From assembly GCF_001662485.1 (NCBI RefSeq), contig NZ_JMTM01000013.1, positions 1 to 37,341 of the forward strand: a stretch of 37,341 nucleotides of DNA. The letters run 5' to 3'. Shown here piece by piece: positions 4,775 through 13,939 of the stretch. A model generated the notes under the pieces. That model was not told the origin of the DNA and made no database searches. It was given only the letters and a program-made list of their open reading frames with translations. Position numbers and translations under genes: made by a program. Source of the DNA: Flavobacterium succinicans (lineage in GTDB: Bacteria; Bacteroidota; Bacteroidia; Flavobacteriales; Flavobacteriaceae). Numbering within the stretch: position 1 is the first letter of the stretch; each line of letters begins with the position of its first letter.

Positions 4775-7700
4775 ATGAAAAAAAAATCATTTTTACGGGG
4801 TAGGCATGCTTTTTATTGCCTTTTGGTACAGATTGCCTTTGTTGCTTTCTCCCCTTTACAAGCCAAAACCAAAAAACGGCACCTTATACTGCCCAAGCAA
4901 CCACAACGCGTTCAAGGCATTGTATCGGACGGTAGCCAACCCATTCCCGGAGCAAGTGTCTCCATCAAAAACAAAAAAAATAGCACCACCTTTACCGACT
5001 TCAACGGTCACTACCTGCTAGCTGCCGACTCCAATGATACTTTAGTGGTCGCTTTTATGGGGTTTACCACTGCGCAGGTTTCTATACAGGGACGAAAAAC
5101 CATTGACATAACCCTACGAATGGATGCTACCTCTTTGCAAGAAGTAAAAGTAAATGCAGGTTACTACACTATCAAAGAAAGTGAAAGAACTGGTAGTATT
5201 GCCAGAATTACCGCCAAAGAAATAGCCACCCAACCCGTCACGAATGTACTGGCAACGCTACAGGGGCGAATGGCTGGGGTAAGCATTACCCAAACCACGG
5301 GTACTCCTGGTGGCGGTTTTGATATTAAAATTAGAGGGCAAAATAGCCTTCGGGCTGATGCCAATGCCCCCTTGTATCTTATAGACGGGGTTCCCTATGC
5401 TTCAGACCCTATAGGTAACCCCCAAACGGCGTCTATTTTTCCATCCGTGACTAGTCCATTGAACAGCATCAATCCCGAAACGATAGAAAGCATTGAAATA
5501 CTTAAAGATGCGGATGCTACGGCTATTTATGGTTCTAGAGGAGCCAATGGTGTGGTACTTATTACCACCAAAAAAGGGAAGTCTGGAAAAACTACCATGA
5601 CCCTTAGTGCTTCTTCTGGCGTTGGGCATGTTACGCGATTTATGCAACTTATGACTACCCAACCCTACCTAGCCATGCGAAAACAAGCCTTTCTTAACGA
5701 TGGTCTGACGCAATACAATCCTTGGGATTACGACATCAATGGTACTTGGGATCAAAACCGATACACGGATTGGCAAAAAGAATTGCTTGGAAAAACCGCA
5801 CAAATTAATGATGTTCAAGCTACACTTACGGGAGGTTCTGAACAAACCCAATTCTTGTTGAGTGGTACTTTCCATAAAGAATCTACGGTATTTCCTGGTG
5901 CCTTTTTGTATAAAAAAGGCGGCAGTCAATTCAATTTGAATCATCGCTCGCCAGAGGATAAATTCAAAGCCACGGTATCTGCAAGTTATACGTTACAGGA
6001 TAATAATCAACCCGCTTTTGATTTGACGTATGAAGCTCGTTCTCTAGCCCCAAATGCCCCTGCGCTATACCTACCAGACGGCTCTCTTAACTGGGAAAAT
6101 GGTACGTGGGAAAATCCATTGCGCCATCTCAATGCCCAATACAAGTCTACCACCAAGGATTTGATTGCCAATACGGTAGTATCGTATGCAATTTTGCCTG
6201 ATCTCTATTTGAAAAGCAGTATGGGCTACACTCATTTGTCTACATTAGAAACCAGAACGGCTCCCTCTACTATTTACAATCCTGCTTATAATGTGGGTAG
6301 CGATCGCTCTGCTATTTTTACTAACAGTACCTATCGCTCTTCTTGGATCCTTGAACCACAGGCCAATTGGGAAAAAGAATCCCGTTTTGGAAAAATTGGG
6401 GTGCTATTAGGAGCTACCTTTCAACATCAAAACAGCAACAGCTTAGTACAATCTGCTAACGGTTTTAGTTCTAATAGCTTGATTTATACTCTCGCTGCTG
6501 CTAAATATGTCAATGTCCTGGTCCATGACGATACGCAATACAAGTATCAAGCTTTTTTTGGTCGCTTTAACTACAATTGGCAGCAACGTTACCTCCTTAA
6601 CTTCACCGCAAGACGTGATGGATCGAGTCGTTTTGGACCGGGCAAGCAATTTGCAAACTTTGGCGCTCTTGGTGCAGCATGGCTATTTAGCAATGAACCC
6701 TGGTTGAAAGATCGTTCGTGGTTGAGTTTTGGCAAATGGAGGGCTAGTATAGGCACCACTGGCAATGATCAAATTGGTGATTATCAATTTTTGAATACCT
6801 ATACTACCTCTGGAATTAGTTATAATGGTGTTATAGGCTTACAACCTTCAAGGCTGTTTAATCCTACTTTTGGTTGGGAGACCAACAAGAAAATAGAAAC
6901 GGCGCTAGAGCTTGGTTTTTTTAAAGACCGCATTTTTGTGACCGGTGCCTGGTATCAAAATCGCTCTTCCAATCAGTTGGTTGGTATGCCACTTTCAGGC
7001 ACTACTGGTTTTACATTATTACAAGCTAACTTAGATGCCACCGTTGAAAATACAGGCTTAGAATTTACCCTACGCACTAGCCACTGGAACACTCCTAATT
7101 TTAGTTGGACTACTAGTGTTAATTTAACCCTTTCTAAAAATAAATTGCTCCGTTTTCCTGGTTTAGAAAGCTCCTCCTATAACCAACAGTATCGTATTGG
7201 TCAGCCGCTAAACATTGAACTCCTTTACCAATACAAAGGGATTCATCCGCAAACGGGAGTATATGAATTTGAAGATGTGAACCAGGACGGTATTCTTTCA
7301 TTTCCAGAAGATCAACAAACCACAGCGAATCTTACTCCTACTTATTTTGGAGGTGTACACAATCAATTGCGCTATAAACGTTGGAAATTAGATTTTCTTT
7401 TTCAGTTTGTCAAACAAAAAAACCGTTCCTATCCTATGGGTCCTGCTGGCATCTTTTCGAATCAGCAAGCTAGCGCTAGCAACAGTTGGCTACCAACAGG
7501 GGATCAAGCTCCTTATCAAATCTACACTACTGGTTTGAATTACGAAGCCGTTCTAGCCGATTACTATTATTCAGAAAGTGATGCTGCAATTCTTGATGCC
7601 TCATTCATTCGACTCAAAAACCTTGCGCTTTCATTTGATGTTCCTTTGCCTTCGCAAGCTACTCAATGCCAACTTATGCTACAAGGTCAAAACTTGCTAA

Positions 7701-7798
7701 CGTTCACTAGATTTAAAGAAGGAGATCCTGAGTTTACTAGTTACGGCTATTTACCCCCACTTAGAGTACTAACCCTTGGCGTGCAACTAACCTTTTAA
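4775..7798 (+). CDS. SusC/RagA-type TonB-dependent outer-membrane transporter
   Basis: 1007 residues with the standard SusC order: signal peptide (about 1-30, ending SPLQA), carboxypeptidase-regulatory-like beta domain at about 46-115 (GIVSDGSQPIPGASVSI), plug domain at about 130-235 (LQGRMAGVSI, PLYLIDGVPY, IEILKDADATAIYGSRGANG), then a 22-strand barrel ending in LGVQLTF. It takes up a substrate across the outer membrane using TonB energy, with the SusD lid encoded 4 bases downstream. The neighbour after that is an S9 peptidase rather than a glycosidase, so peptides are a more likely substrate than glycans (inference). It is preceded by a long structured leader. Confidence 0.95.
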   Translation: MKKKSFLRGRHAFYCLLVQIAFVAFSPLQAKTKKRHLILPKQPQRVQGIVSDGSQPIPGASVSIKNKKNSTTFTDFNGHYLLAADSNDTLVVAFMGFTTAQVSIQGRKTIDITLRMDATSLQEVKVNAGYYTIKESERTGSIARITAKEIATQPVTNVLATLQGRMAGVSITQTTGTPGGGFDIKIRGQNSLRADANAPLYLIDGVPYASDPIGNPQTASIFPSVTSPLNSINPETIESIEILKDADATAIYGSRGANGVVLITTKKGKSGKTTMTLSASSGVGHVTRFMQLMTTQPYLAMRKQAFLNDGLTQYNPWDYDINGTWDQNRYTDWQKELLGKTAQINDVQATLTGGSEQTQFLLSGTFHKESTVFPGAFLYKKGGSQFNLNHRSPEDKFKATVSASYTLQDNNQPAFDLTYEARSLAPNAPALYLPDGSLNWENGTWENPLRHLNAQYKSTTKDLIANTVVSYAILPDLYLKSSMGYTHLSTLETRTAPSTIYNPAYNVGSDRSAIFTNSTYRSSWILEPQANWEKESRFGKIGVLLGATFQHQNSNSLVQSANGFSSNSLIYTLAAAKYVNVLVHDDTQYKYQAFFGRFNYNWQQRYLLNFTARRDGSSRFGPGKQFANFGALGAAWLFSNEPWLKDRSWLSFGKWRASIGTTGNDQIGDYQFLNTYTTSGISYNGVIGLQPSRLFNPTFGWETNKKIETALELGFFKDRIFVTGAWYQNRSSNQLVGMPLSGTTGFTLLQANLDATVENTGLEFTLRTSHWNTPNFSWTTSVNLTLSKNKLLRFPGLESSSYNQQYRIGQPLNIELLYQYKGIHPQTGVYEFEDVNQDGILSFPEDQQTTANLTPTYFGGVHNQLRYKRWKLDFLFQFVKQKNRSYPMGPAGIFSNQQASASNSWLPTGDQAPYQIYTTGLNYEAVLADYYYSESDAAILDASFIRLKNLALSFDVPLPSQATQCQLMLQGQNLLTFTRFKEGDPEFTSYGYLPPLRVLTLGVQLTF

Positions 7799-7802
7799 CA
7801 CT

Positions 7803-9197
7803 ATGAAAACACTAAAAACATCCAAAAAATGGTATTCCATTCTTACCTTAAATTTACTACTGCTTGCGACTGCTTGTGACTCCTTCGTTGCTGTTGATTT
7901 GCCTAAATCTCAATTAACGCAGGTTGCTGTATTTGAAGACAATGCCACAGCCCATGCTGCACTAAACGATATTTATGCCAAAATCAGAGACAAAGGCATT
8001 CTAACAGGAGCCAATACGGGTATTTCTAATCAGTTGGCTAACTATACTGATGAAATGGTGGCCTATGGTACTCCTACTAACCCAAGCCTGCCTTTTTACA
8101 ACAATGCCCTTTTGCCCACCAATTCTGGAATTGCGGACTACTGGAATTCCTCCTATAATCAAATCTACAGTGCTAATGCCCTACTAGAAGGGATTGCAGC
8201 CAGTACAAAACTAACAACCGAGCATAAAAAAACACTTCAAGGTGAAGCGTTATTTATCCGAGCCTTAGTTCACTTCTATCTTGCGAATCTTTTTGGTGAT
8301 ATCCCCTATATCAAAACAACCGATTATCAAAAGAATGCTATTGTGAGTAGACTGCCTATTGACCAAGTCTACAACCACACCATCGAAGATTTAAAGCAAG
8401 CCATAGTGCTTTTATCTGAATCCTACTCTACTACTGAAAGAATCCGAGCGAATAAATGGGTCGCCAAATCTCTTTTGGCTAGGGTGTATTTGTATCAGCA
8501 ATCGTATGACAAAGCGTTACAAGAGGCCAATGAGGTTATCCAACAATCGGATTTATTTGTCTTGGAAGAAGACCTTGATGACATTTTTCTGCTCCAGTCT
8601 AAGGAAACTATCTGGCAGCTACAAGCTCCTGTTGCGGGGCAAAACACACAAGAAGGCGCTGTCTTTATTTTTGAAACCGCTCCTCCTCCCTTGGTCGCCC
8701 TTTCTAATCTGTTGGTCAACTCCTTCGACACTGGAGACCAACGAAAAACCCATTGGATTAAAGCAGTAACTGATGGCAATGCGGTTTGGTATCATGCCGA
8801 CAAATACAAAGAACGCAACTTTACAGGTACTTCTAAAGAATATTCTATTGTGATGCGTTTAGCCGAACTTTATCTTATCAGAGCCGAGGCAAAAGCCCAT
8901 TTGGGTCATACATCAGGGGCTATAGATGACCTCAACCTAATTCGGTTCAGGGCTGGGCTTTCGGCGACTACAGCTGCTACAAAAGAAGCAATTATAACTG
9001 CTGTTCTTCAAGAAAGAAGATTGGAGTTTTTTACCGAACACGGGCATCGCTTCTTTGATTTGAAGCGCTATAACCTACTCGACGCTGTCTTATCAGGAAC
9101 TAAATCAGGATGGACTACCTACCATCGATTGTTTCCCATTCCGCAAATAGAACTAAGTACTAATCCCAACCTACGCCCTCAAAATTCGGGTTATTAA
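7803..9197 (+). CDS. SusD/RagB-type substrate-binding outer-membrane lipoprotein
   Basis: 464 residues. The SPII signal peptide ends LLATA-C25-D, and the chain has the SusD-like TPR fold: the N-terminal segment (TAHAALNDIYAKI), the helical core (LQGEALFIRALVHFYLANLFGDIPY) and the C-terminal family signature (ERRLEFFTEHGHRFFDLKRY). It caps the barrel of the SusC partner encoded 4 bases upstream and binds the ligand at the cell surface. The S9 peptidase gene starts 6 bases downstream, so the three form one operon. Confidence 0.95.
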   Translation: MKTLKTSKKWYSILTLNLLLLATACDSFVAVDLPKSQLTQVAVFEDNATAHAALNDIYAKIRDKGILTGANTGISNQLANYTDEMVAYGTPTNPSLPFYNNALLPTNSGIADYWNSSYNQIYSANALLEGIAASTKLTTEHKKTLQGEALFIRALVHFYLANLFGDIPYIKTTDYQKNAIVSRLPIDQVYNHTIEDLKQAIVLLSESYSTTERIRANKWVAKSLLARVYLYQQSYDKALQEANEVIQQSDLFVLEEDLDDIFLLQSKETIWQLQAPVAGQNTQEGAVFIFETAPPPLVALSNLLVNSFDTGDQRKTHWIKAVTDGNAVWYHADKYKERNFTGTSKEYSIVMRLAELYLIRAEAKAHLGHTSGAIDDLNLIRFRAGLSATTAATKEAIITAVLQERRLEFFTEHGHRFFDLKRYNLLDAVLSGTKSGWTTYHRLFPIPQIELSTNPNLRPQNSGY

Positions 9198-9203
9198 TCC
9201 AAA

Positions 9204-11855
9204 ATGAGAACACTATTTCAAAGCCAAGCCACTATCTTTTATAGCTTTCAAAGATGCTTTGTGAGCGTACTTTTTCTCTCCTTTTTTTTGCTCCTTCTCT
9301 CTTGCTCCCTTTGGGGGCAAGTGGGGCAAAAAAGAACACTTAGTACTGCCGATTACGAAACTTGGGGTCAGTTGAATATGGATAAAATAGCCCCTACTAA
9401 AGCCTATTTTAGTTACATTATGCGCTATGCGAATGGCTTAGATACTTTATTTGTACAAAACACAAAGACCCAAAAGAAATATGTTTTCCCAAAGGGTGAC
9501 CATTCCTTGTTTACTAAAAGTAATGGTTTCCTTTGTCAATCTGGTGCCACCTTACTACTTCTAGATTTGAAAAGTACTACGATCGCTACTATGGACAGTG
9601 TTAAAGACTACAGCTATTCTGAACGACAAGATAAAATCCTTGTTCATCTTGAAAATGAATCGCTTATCATCCAATCGCCTTTCGAAAAGAAAGCAAGAAC
9701 CATTATTACCGATGTATCACAGTTTTCTTTGAGTCCAGATGGGAAATTACTAGCTTATACTACTTTTACAACTAATCGGAACTCTTTTGTTCTTCTTGAT
9801 CTTGCTAACCTCAATGCTCCCACTACCCTAGTGTCTGATTCGCTCATCAGTTACAAAGGGAGTACTTGGCAAAAAGAGGGTAAATCAATCGCGTTTTATG
9901 GGTACAGCCTCAACAACAACCAACTATCACTCTACTGGTATAGCATTGAGCAAAAGCGTCTTTATCCACTCAACCCTCAAAGCAATATTTTTCCAAAAGC
10001 CCACTCCATCGCAGTTCATCCGTTCTACAAGTTGCTGATTTCAGATGATTCGAAAAAAGTATTCTTCTCCCTTCAAAATGATTTGGAGCAACCGCTTAAA
10101 AAGGAGCCCTCAACCGTTGAAATTTGGCATACCCAAGACCCATGGATTTATCCAGAAGAAGAGCAAAATGGACGAACGGCTCAATTGCCCAAAATAGCCG
10201 TGTGGTATCCTTTGACTCATCAAGTTTACCCTATCACCACCCATGCGTTGCCTAAAATAACGCTTACAGGAGACCAAAAACACGCCATTCTATCGAATCC
10301 AAAAGCTTATGAACCACAGTTTGAATTTGAAGGTCCTAGAGATTTTTACCTCCTAAATTGTAAAACAAGAGAACAAAAGAAGTTTCTAACGAAACAGTCT
10401 AGTTTTTACCGCGATATTATCCCCTCACCTTCGGGAAACTACATTGCTTATTTTAAAGAAAATCATTGGTGGGTTTATAACATTACTCTAGGTACACATA
10501 CTAACATTACCCAAAATATTCCTTCGACTTGGTTTGGAAAAGTGCATACCTTACAACCACAATCGGCTTATGGTACTCCAGGATGGAGTCTGAACGACAC
10601 AGCTATTATCCTTTATGATGCTTATGACATTTGGGCTATACGACCCGATGGACGTTCTTTTAAAAGGTTGACCGATGGGAAGGTCTCTAAAATAAGGTTT
10701 AGGATTGCCGATATCCCCAATCAACGGTCGCTAAATTTTGTTTATGACGGTCTTACCTCCCCTACTTTCGACCTCAACCAAAGCATTATTTTAAAAGCAG
10801 AGGGTGAAGATGGGAAAACAGGATTCTATATATGGCAAAAGAATAGAAAAGCTATACCTATCGTTTTTGAAAACAGTTGCAATGACCCCATCTATTATGA
10901 CGCTAACAAACAGCTGTTTTTTTATATTGAGCAACGCTTTGATGTACCTCCAAGAATTATAAAAACAGACATTACAAGAAAACAAGTGGTCTTTGAAAGC
11001 AATCCGCAACATCATCAATTTTATTGGGGAAAGTCTGAGCTCATTCATTTTCAAAATTCAAAAAAACAACTCATTAAAGGTGTTTTGTATTATCCTGCCA
11101 ATTACAATCCCTCCAAGAAGTACCCCATGATTGTAAATGTTTACGAAAAACAATCTGGTGAATTGCATTGGTACCATCCTCCAACGCTTTACAATGAGTC
11201 TGGCTTTAATCCAACTATTTTTACCTCTAACGGCTATTTTTGTTTCTTACCTGACATTGTACTTGAAGAGGAAAATGTAGGGCCTTCTGCCTTGGATTGT
11301 GTCGTAGCTGGTACTCAAAAAATTATAGCAATGGGTATAATCGCTCCTGATAAAATTGGTTTGATGGGTCATTCTTTTGGAGGCTATGAAACCGCATTCA
11401 TAAGCAATCATAGCTCTCTATTTACTACAGCTATTGCTAGTGGAGCTGTCACTGATCTGACCCGTTTTTTCCTCACTGTGGGTTGGAATAGTAAAAAACC
11501 CGATATGTGGCGATTCAAGTCAGAGCAATGGCTTATGAATGATAAAACCCCCTTTGCTGATGCTGCTGATTTTAGCCGAAATTCACCTTTGAGTACTGTA
11601 CAGCATCTCAGAATCCCTCTATTGCTCTGGAGTGGCAAAGAGGATACACAAGTTGATTGGCATCAAAGTGTTTCCTATTACTTAGCCCTTAGGCGATTGG
11701 GCAAAGAGGCTACTTTACTCTTATACCCAAAGGAAGGGCATACTCTTTTGGATCCTACTCATCAAAAAGACCTAACTGAGCGGGTTTTGCAATGGTTCGG
11801 CTATTATCTAAAAGGAGCGTCTCCAGCGTCGTGGATTCTAAATAATCAAAAATAA
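9204..11855 (+). CDS. S9 (prolyl-oligopeptidase-like) peptidase, exported
   Basis: 883 residues. A long hydrophobic N-terminus (about 18-36, FLSFFLLLLSCSLWGQ) could serve SPI or SPII, so it is periplasmic or membrane-anchored. Residues of about 45-620 form an irregular beta-propeller (repeats such as SPDGKLLAY and SPSGNYIAYF). The C-terminal alpha/beta hydrolase has the catalytic triad in order: S724 in GHSFGG, D814 in GKEDTQVDW, H846 in KEGHTLLD. It likely cleaves oligopeptides or acyl-amino acids delivered by the SusC/SusD pair with which it is co-transcribed. It could be an aminopeptidase of the DPP/AAP type; exact specificity is not visible. Confidence 0.9.
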   Translation: MRTLFQSQATIFYSFQRCFVSVLFLSFFLLLLSCSLWGQVGQKRTLSTADYETWGQLNMDKIAPTKAYFSYIMRYANGLDTLFVQNTKTQKKYVFPKGDHSLFTKSNGFLCQSGATLLLLDLKSTTIATMDSVKDYSYSERQDKILVHLENESLIIQSPFEKKARTIITDVSQFSLSPDGKLLAYTTFTTNRNSFVLLDLANLNAPTTLVSDSLISYKGSTWQKEGKSIAFYGYSLNNNQLSLYWYSIEQKRLYPLNPQSNIFPKAHSIAVHPFYKLLISDDSKKVFFSLQNDLEQPLKKEPSTVEIWHTQDPWIYPEEEQNGRTAQLPKIAVWYPLTHQVYPITTHALPKITLTGDQKHAILSNPKAYEPQFEFEGPRDFYLLNCKTREQKKFLTKQSSFYRDIIPSPSGNYIAYFKENHWWVYNITLGTHTNITQNIPSTWFGKVHTLQPQSAYGTPGWSLNDTAIILYDAYDIWAIRPDGRSFKRLTDGKVSKIRFRIADIPNQRSLNFVYDGLTSPTFDLNQSIILKAEGEDGKTGFYIWQKNRKAIPIVFENSCNDPIYYDANKQLFFYIEQRFDVPPRIIKTDITRKQVVFESNPQHHQFYWGKSELIHFQNSKKQLIKGVLYYPANYNPSKKYPMIVNVYEKQSGELHWYHPPTLYNESGFNPTIFTSNGYFCFLPDIVLEEENVGPSALDCVVAGTQKIIAMGIIAPDKIGLMGHSFGGYETAFISNHSSLFTTAIASGAVTDLTRFFLTVGWNSKKPDMWRFKSEQWLMNDKTPFADAADFSRNSPLSTVQHLRIPLLLWSGKEDTQVDWHQSVSYYLALRRLGKEATLLLYPKEGHTLLDPTHQKDLTERVLQWFGYYLKGASPASWILNNQK

Positions 11856-11868
11856 CTTCATAAAAAAA

Positions 11869-11901
11869 CAATGCAGTTCCTTGAATTATGGAACTGCATT
11901 G
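11869..11901. terminator. Bidirectional terminator between convergent operons
   Basis: CAATGCAGTTCC / GGAACTGCATTG is a perfect 12-bp stem with a 9-base loop. It is preceded by an A-run and followed by a weaker T-tract (CCATTTTAA). It separates the plus-strand SusC/D/S9 operon from the minus-strand genes beginning at 11931. Confidence 0.8.
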
Positions 11902-11930
11902 CCATTTTAACCATCGTCATGCCTTAAACC

Positions 11931-12206
11931 TTAGGGACGATATAGAATTTGTACACAATTTCCTTGTGCATCTTTGCCATAGGCCTGTGGTCCTGTTGTG
12001 ATGCCCAAGCGACAGACAAACGGTTTGGGCGTGTTGTCACAGTTTACTGGTACGTTACTACAGCCTCCTTTGGCATTAAGAGTGTAGCCCATTTGTGGTG
12101 CCTTTGCCTCTTCTGCTTTCTGCATAGCAGTTGTAACAAAAGCGCCTAACCCCCCTAAAAATACTACTGCCAAAGGGAGTGCTTTGTTTAAAAATTGCGT
12201 TTTCAT
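11931..12206 (-). CDS. Exported four-cysteine small protein (DUF6520-like)
   Basis: 91 residues. A Sec signal peptide (about 1-28: basic start, then ALPLAVVFLGGLGAFVTT) is followed by a short mature part with four cysteines (C49, C56, C65, C84) and many Gly, Pro and Asn. The layout matches my memory of DUF6520, small exported Bacteroidota proteins of unknown function often found next to MauE/DoxX-type membrane proteins. The upstream gene here is exactly such a protein. I infer disulfide formation on this peptide. Whether it is a substrate, signal or peptide effector is not known. It is convergent with the S9 peptidase gene. Confidence 0.75.
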   Translation of the reverse strand: MKTQFLNKALPLAVVFLGGLGAFVTTAMQKAEEAKAPQMGYTLNAKGGCSNVPVNCDNTPKPFVCRLGITTGPQAYGKDAQGNCVQILYRP

Positions 12207-12270
12207 ACTTATTGTTTTTTAGTTACATTTTGATCTACTTTTTTCTACAGGTTTTCGATCTTCCTCCTGA

Positions 12271-12282
12271 TACTGGCCAGTA
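12271..12282. repeat. 12-bp palindrome between MauE-like and DUF6520-like genes
   Basis: TACTGGCCAGTA is a perfect palindrome in the 94-base gap. It may be an attenuator or processing site that sets the ratio of the two products, or an operator. The evidence is only the symmetry and position. Confidence 0.35.
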
Positions 12283-12300
12283 TATTTTTAAACTAAACAA

Positions 12301-13833
12301 CTATGTGCTAGTTTCTTTAAAAGCGTTTTTAAGCCATTCACGAAACCTATACACCCTCAATTGGTTACCCATAATTGTAAACAAGTGCGTATTGGTCACA
12401 TAAAAAGCATCTAATCTTGTTTTCTCTGAACTGTATATGGGAAAACTAAACAAATATGTTTTTTTAGCTACATCATAAACATCAATAATGGAAGCTTGTT
12501 TCCAAATCTCGCCATTCTCCAATCTGCCCCTTATTTTAGACTGTACAAAGAGCAAGGATTCACATAGTGCGGCTTGAGCATTTACTATTAGTGGAGGTGC
12601 TGACATTTTCCGTACTGCCCCTTCTTTCAAATAGGAGACTTTGATCTGTGCCTTTTTTATGGTATCGATAGTAGTGCTTCTATATGATAATCTTCCCTCT
12701 TTGCTAAAAACTGTTATTGTATTTCTATAGTAATATAAATAAACAAATTGCTGCAATTTTGTACTGGCTAAAAGGATTCCATCTGTATCAAAAACTCCAT
12801 CCAGTTGGGGTTGTACTAACTTATCATTGAAAGTAGTTTTATTGGCTGCATCTCTAGTATACGTTCCTAAAACATGGGCTGCGTTTTTGCCAAGATTAGC
12901 TCTCAACCCTATAACCGTAGGATCTAAAATGGCTAGCTGGTTAAAAAACGGAACCTGGTGTAATTCTTCTGTAATTTTCCAATCTGAGATGTTCCCTTTA
13001 AAAATTTTAGGCACACTCCCATCTGTCAAATAAAAATTGGTTTCCGCTACTTTTAATGTCACCATCTTAAATGGAATTCCTTTGGATTCAAAAGTAATTT
13101 TACTAGATTTTCTTGTTTGTAAAGTAGTATCTAATGCCTCAACATGCAGCGGATTAGAATAATTTCCTAAATAAATGGTATTTGCTGCACTCCCTGCAAA
13201 ATAATAAGAGTTGTAGCCTAGGTTTATCTGCTTGACTAATTCGATAGGATGCTGCAGGTACCGTCTGATAAATGGGTTTTCATTATTGAGTTTGTATGTT
13301 GAATGCCAGAAAAACAGCAGCATCAAAATACCACTTCCTGTCACTACAAGAACCATTTTTATCCCGAGTAAAACTTTGCGTCGTGGTTTTAGTGCAGTAT
13401 CTGATAAAAAAATAGCCAGTACTGCAAACAGTACAAAGACTAGATTAAAAACAAGGTGGGTTTCCCAACTCATTTTATCCAATATACCACCACATGAGCA
13501 AGGAATATATGCACTATACCGAAGTATAATAAAGATGTAGGCCGTAAACAAACTCATTACTATCAAGGAACTGTAGAATGCTATTGGTTTATACTTTGGG
13601 ACTAAAAACAAAACCACAATCCCTAATTCAATTAAAGGGATCAAAAAAGAAAACCAAATTGCCCATACACTTACTATAGGAGACTGCGCTAATTGAATTT
13701 GAAAGTTTTCAAAGTCCAGCAACTTACTTATTGCGGCATAAGTAAAAAGTAGTATGAAAAGTACACTCACTAATCCTAAAATCCCTTCTTTTATTTTGAC
13801 ACTTAACTCCATCGGTTTTGCTTTATAATTCAC
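12301..13833 (-). CDS. MauE/DoxX-family redox membrane protein with large exported domain
   Basis: 510 residues. Residues 1-150 are a four-helix MauE/DoxX-type membrane unit (helices near 18-37, 57-79, 85-104, 127-144) with the family's C112-S-C114-GG motif after helix 3. A fifth helix lies at about 157-176. About 330 residues follow, beta-rich and resembling a degenerate propeller, presumably on the periplasmic side. MauE relatives take part in disulfide chemistry on exported proteins; the four-cysteine protein encoded next is the obvious client (inference). An in-frame ATG at 13812 (codon 8) is an equally good start. The C-terminal domain makes it much longer than plain MauE (about 150-180). 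Confidence 0.8.
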   Translation of the reverse strand: MNYKAKPMELSVKIKEGILGLVSVLFILLFTYAAISKLLDFENFQIQLAQSPIVSVWAIWFSFLIPLIELGIVVLFLVPKYKPIAFYSSLIVMSLFTAYIFIILRYSAYIPCSCGGILDKMSWETHLVFNLVFVLFAVLAIFLSDTALKPRRKVLLGIKMVLVVTGSGILMLLFFWHSTYKLNNENPFIRRYLQHPIELVKQINLGYNSYYFAGSAANTIYLGNYSNPLHVEALDTTLQTRKSSKITFESKGIPFKMVTLKVAETNFYLTDGSVPKIFKGNISDWKITEELHQVPFFNQLAILDPTVIGLRANLGKNAAHVLGTYTRDAANKTTFNDKLVQPQLDGVFDTDGILLASTKLQQFVYLYYYRNTITVFSKEGRLSYRSTTIDTIKKAQIKVSYLKEGAVRKMSAPPLIVNAQAALCESLLFVQSKIRGRLENGEIWKQASIIDVYDVAKKTYLFSFPIYSSEKTRLDAFYVTNTHLFTIMGNQLRVYRFREWLKNAFKETST

Positions 13834-13939
13834 ATTGTAAAATTGTGATTTTAACCCTCAAAACACTTGTTCAATTGGGAGCAAAATTTATCAAAAAGGG
13901 AGAATTTGCAGCAAAATTTATTTCAATCCAAATTTTACG

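Noticed and set aside
12827..13540. Plus-strand open frames inside the MauE-like gene, and similar shadows in the SusC, S9 and giant genes
   Set aside because: All overlap strong family-matching genes on the other strand or frame and have no features of their own.
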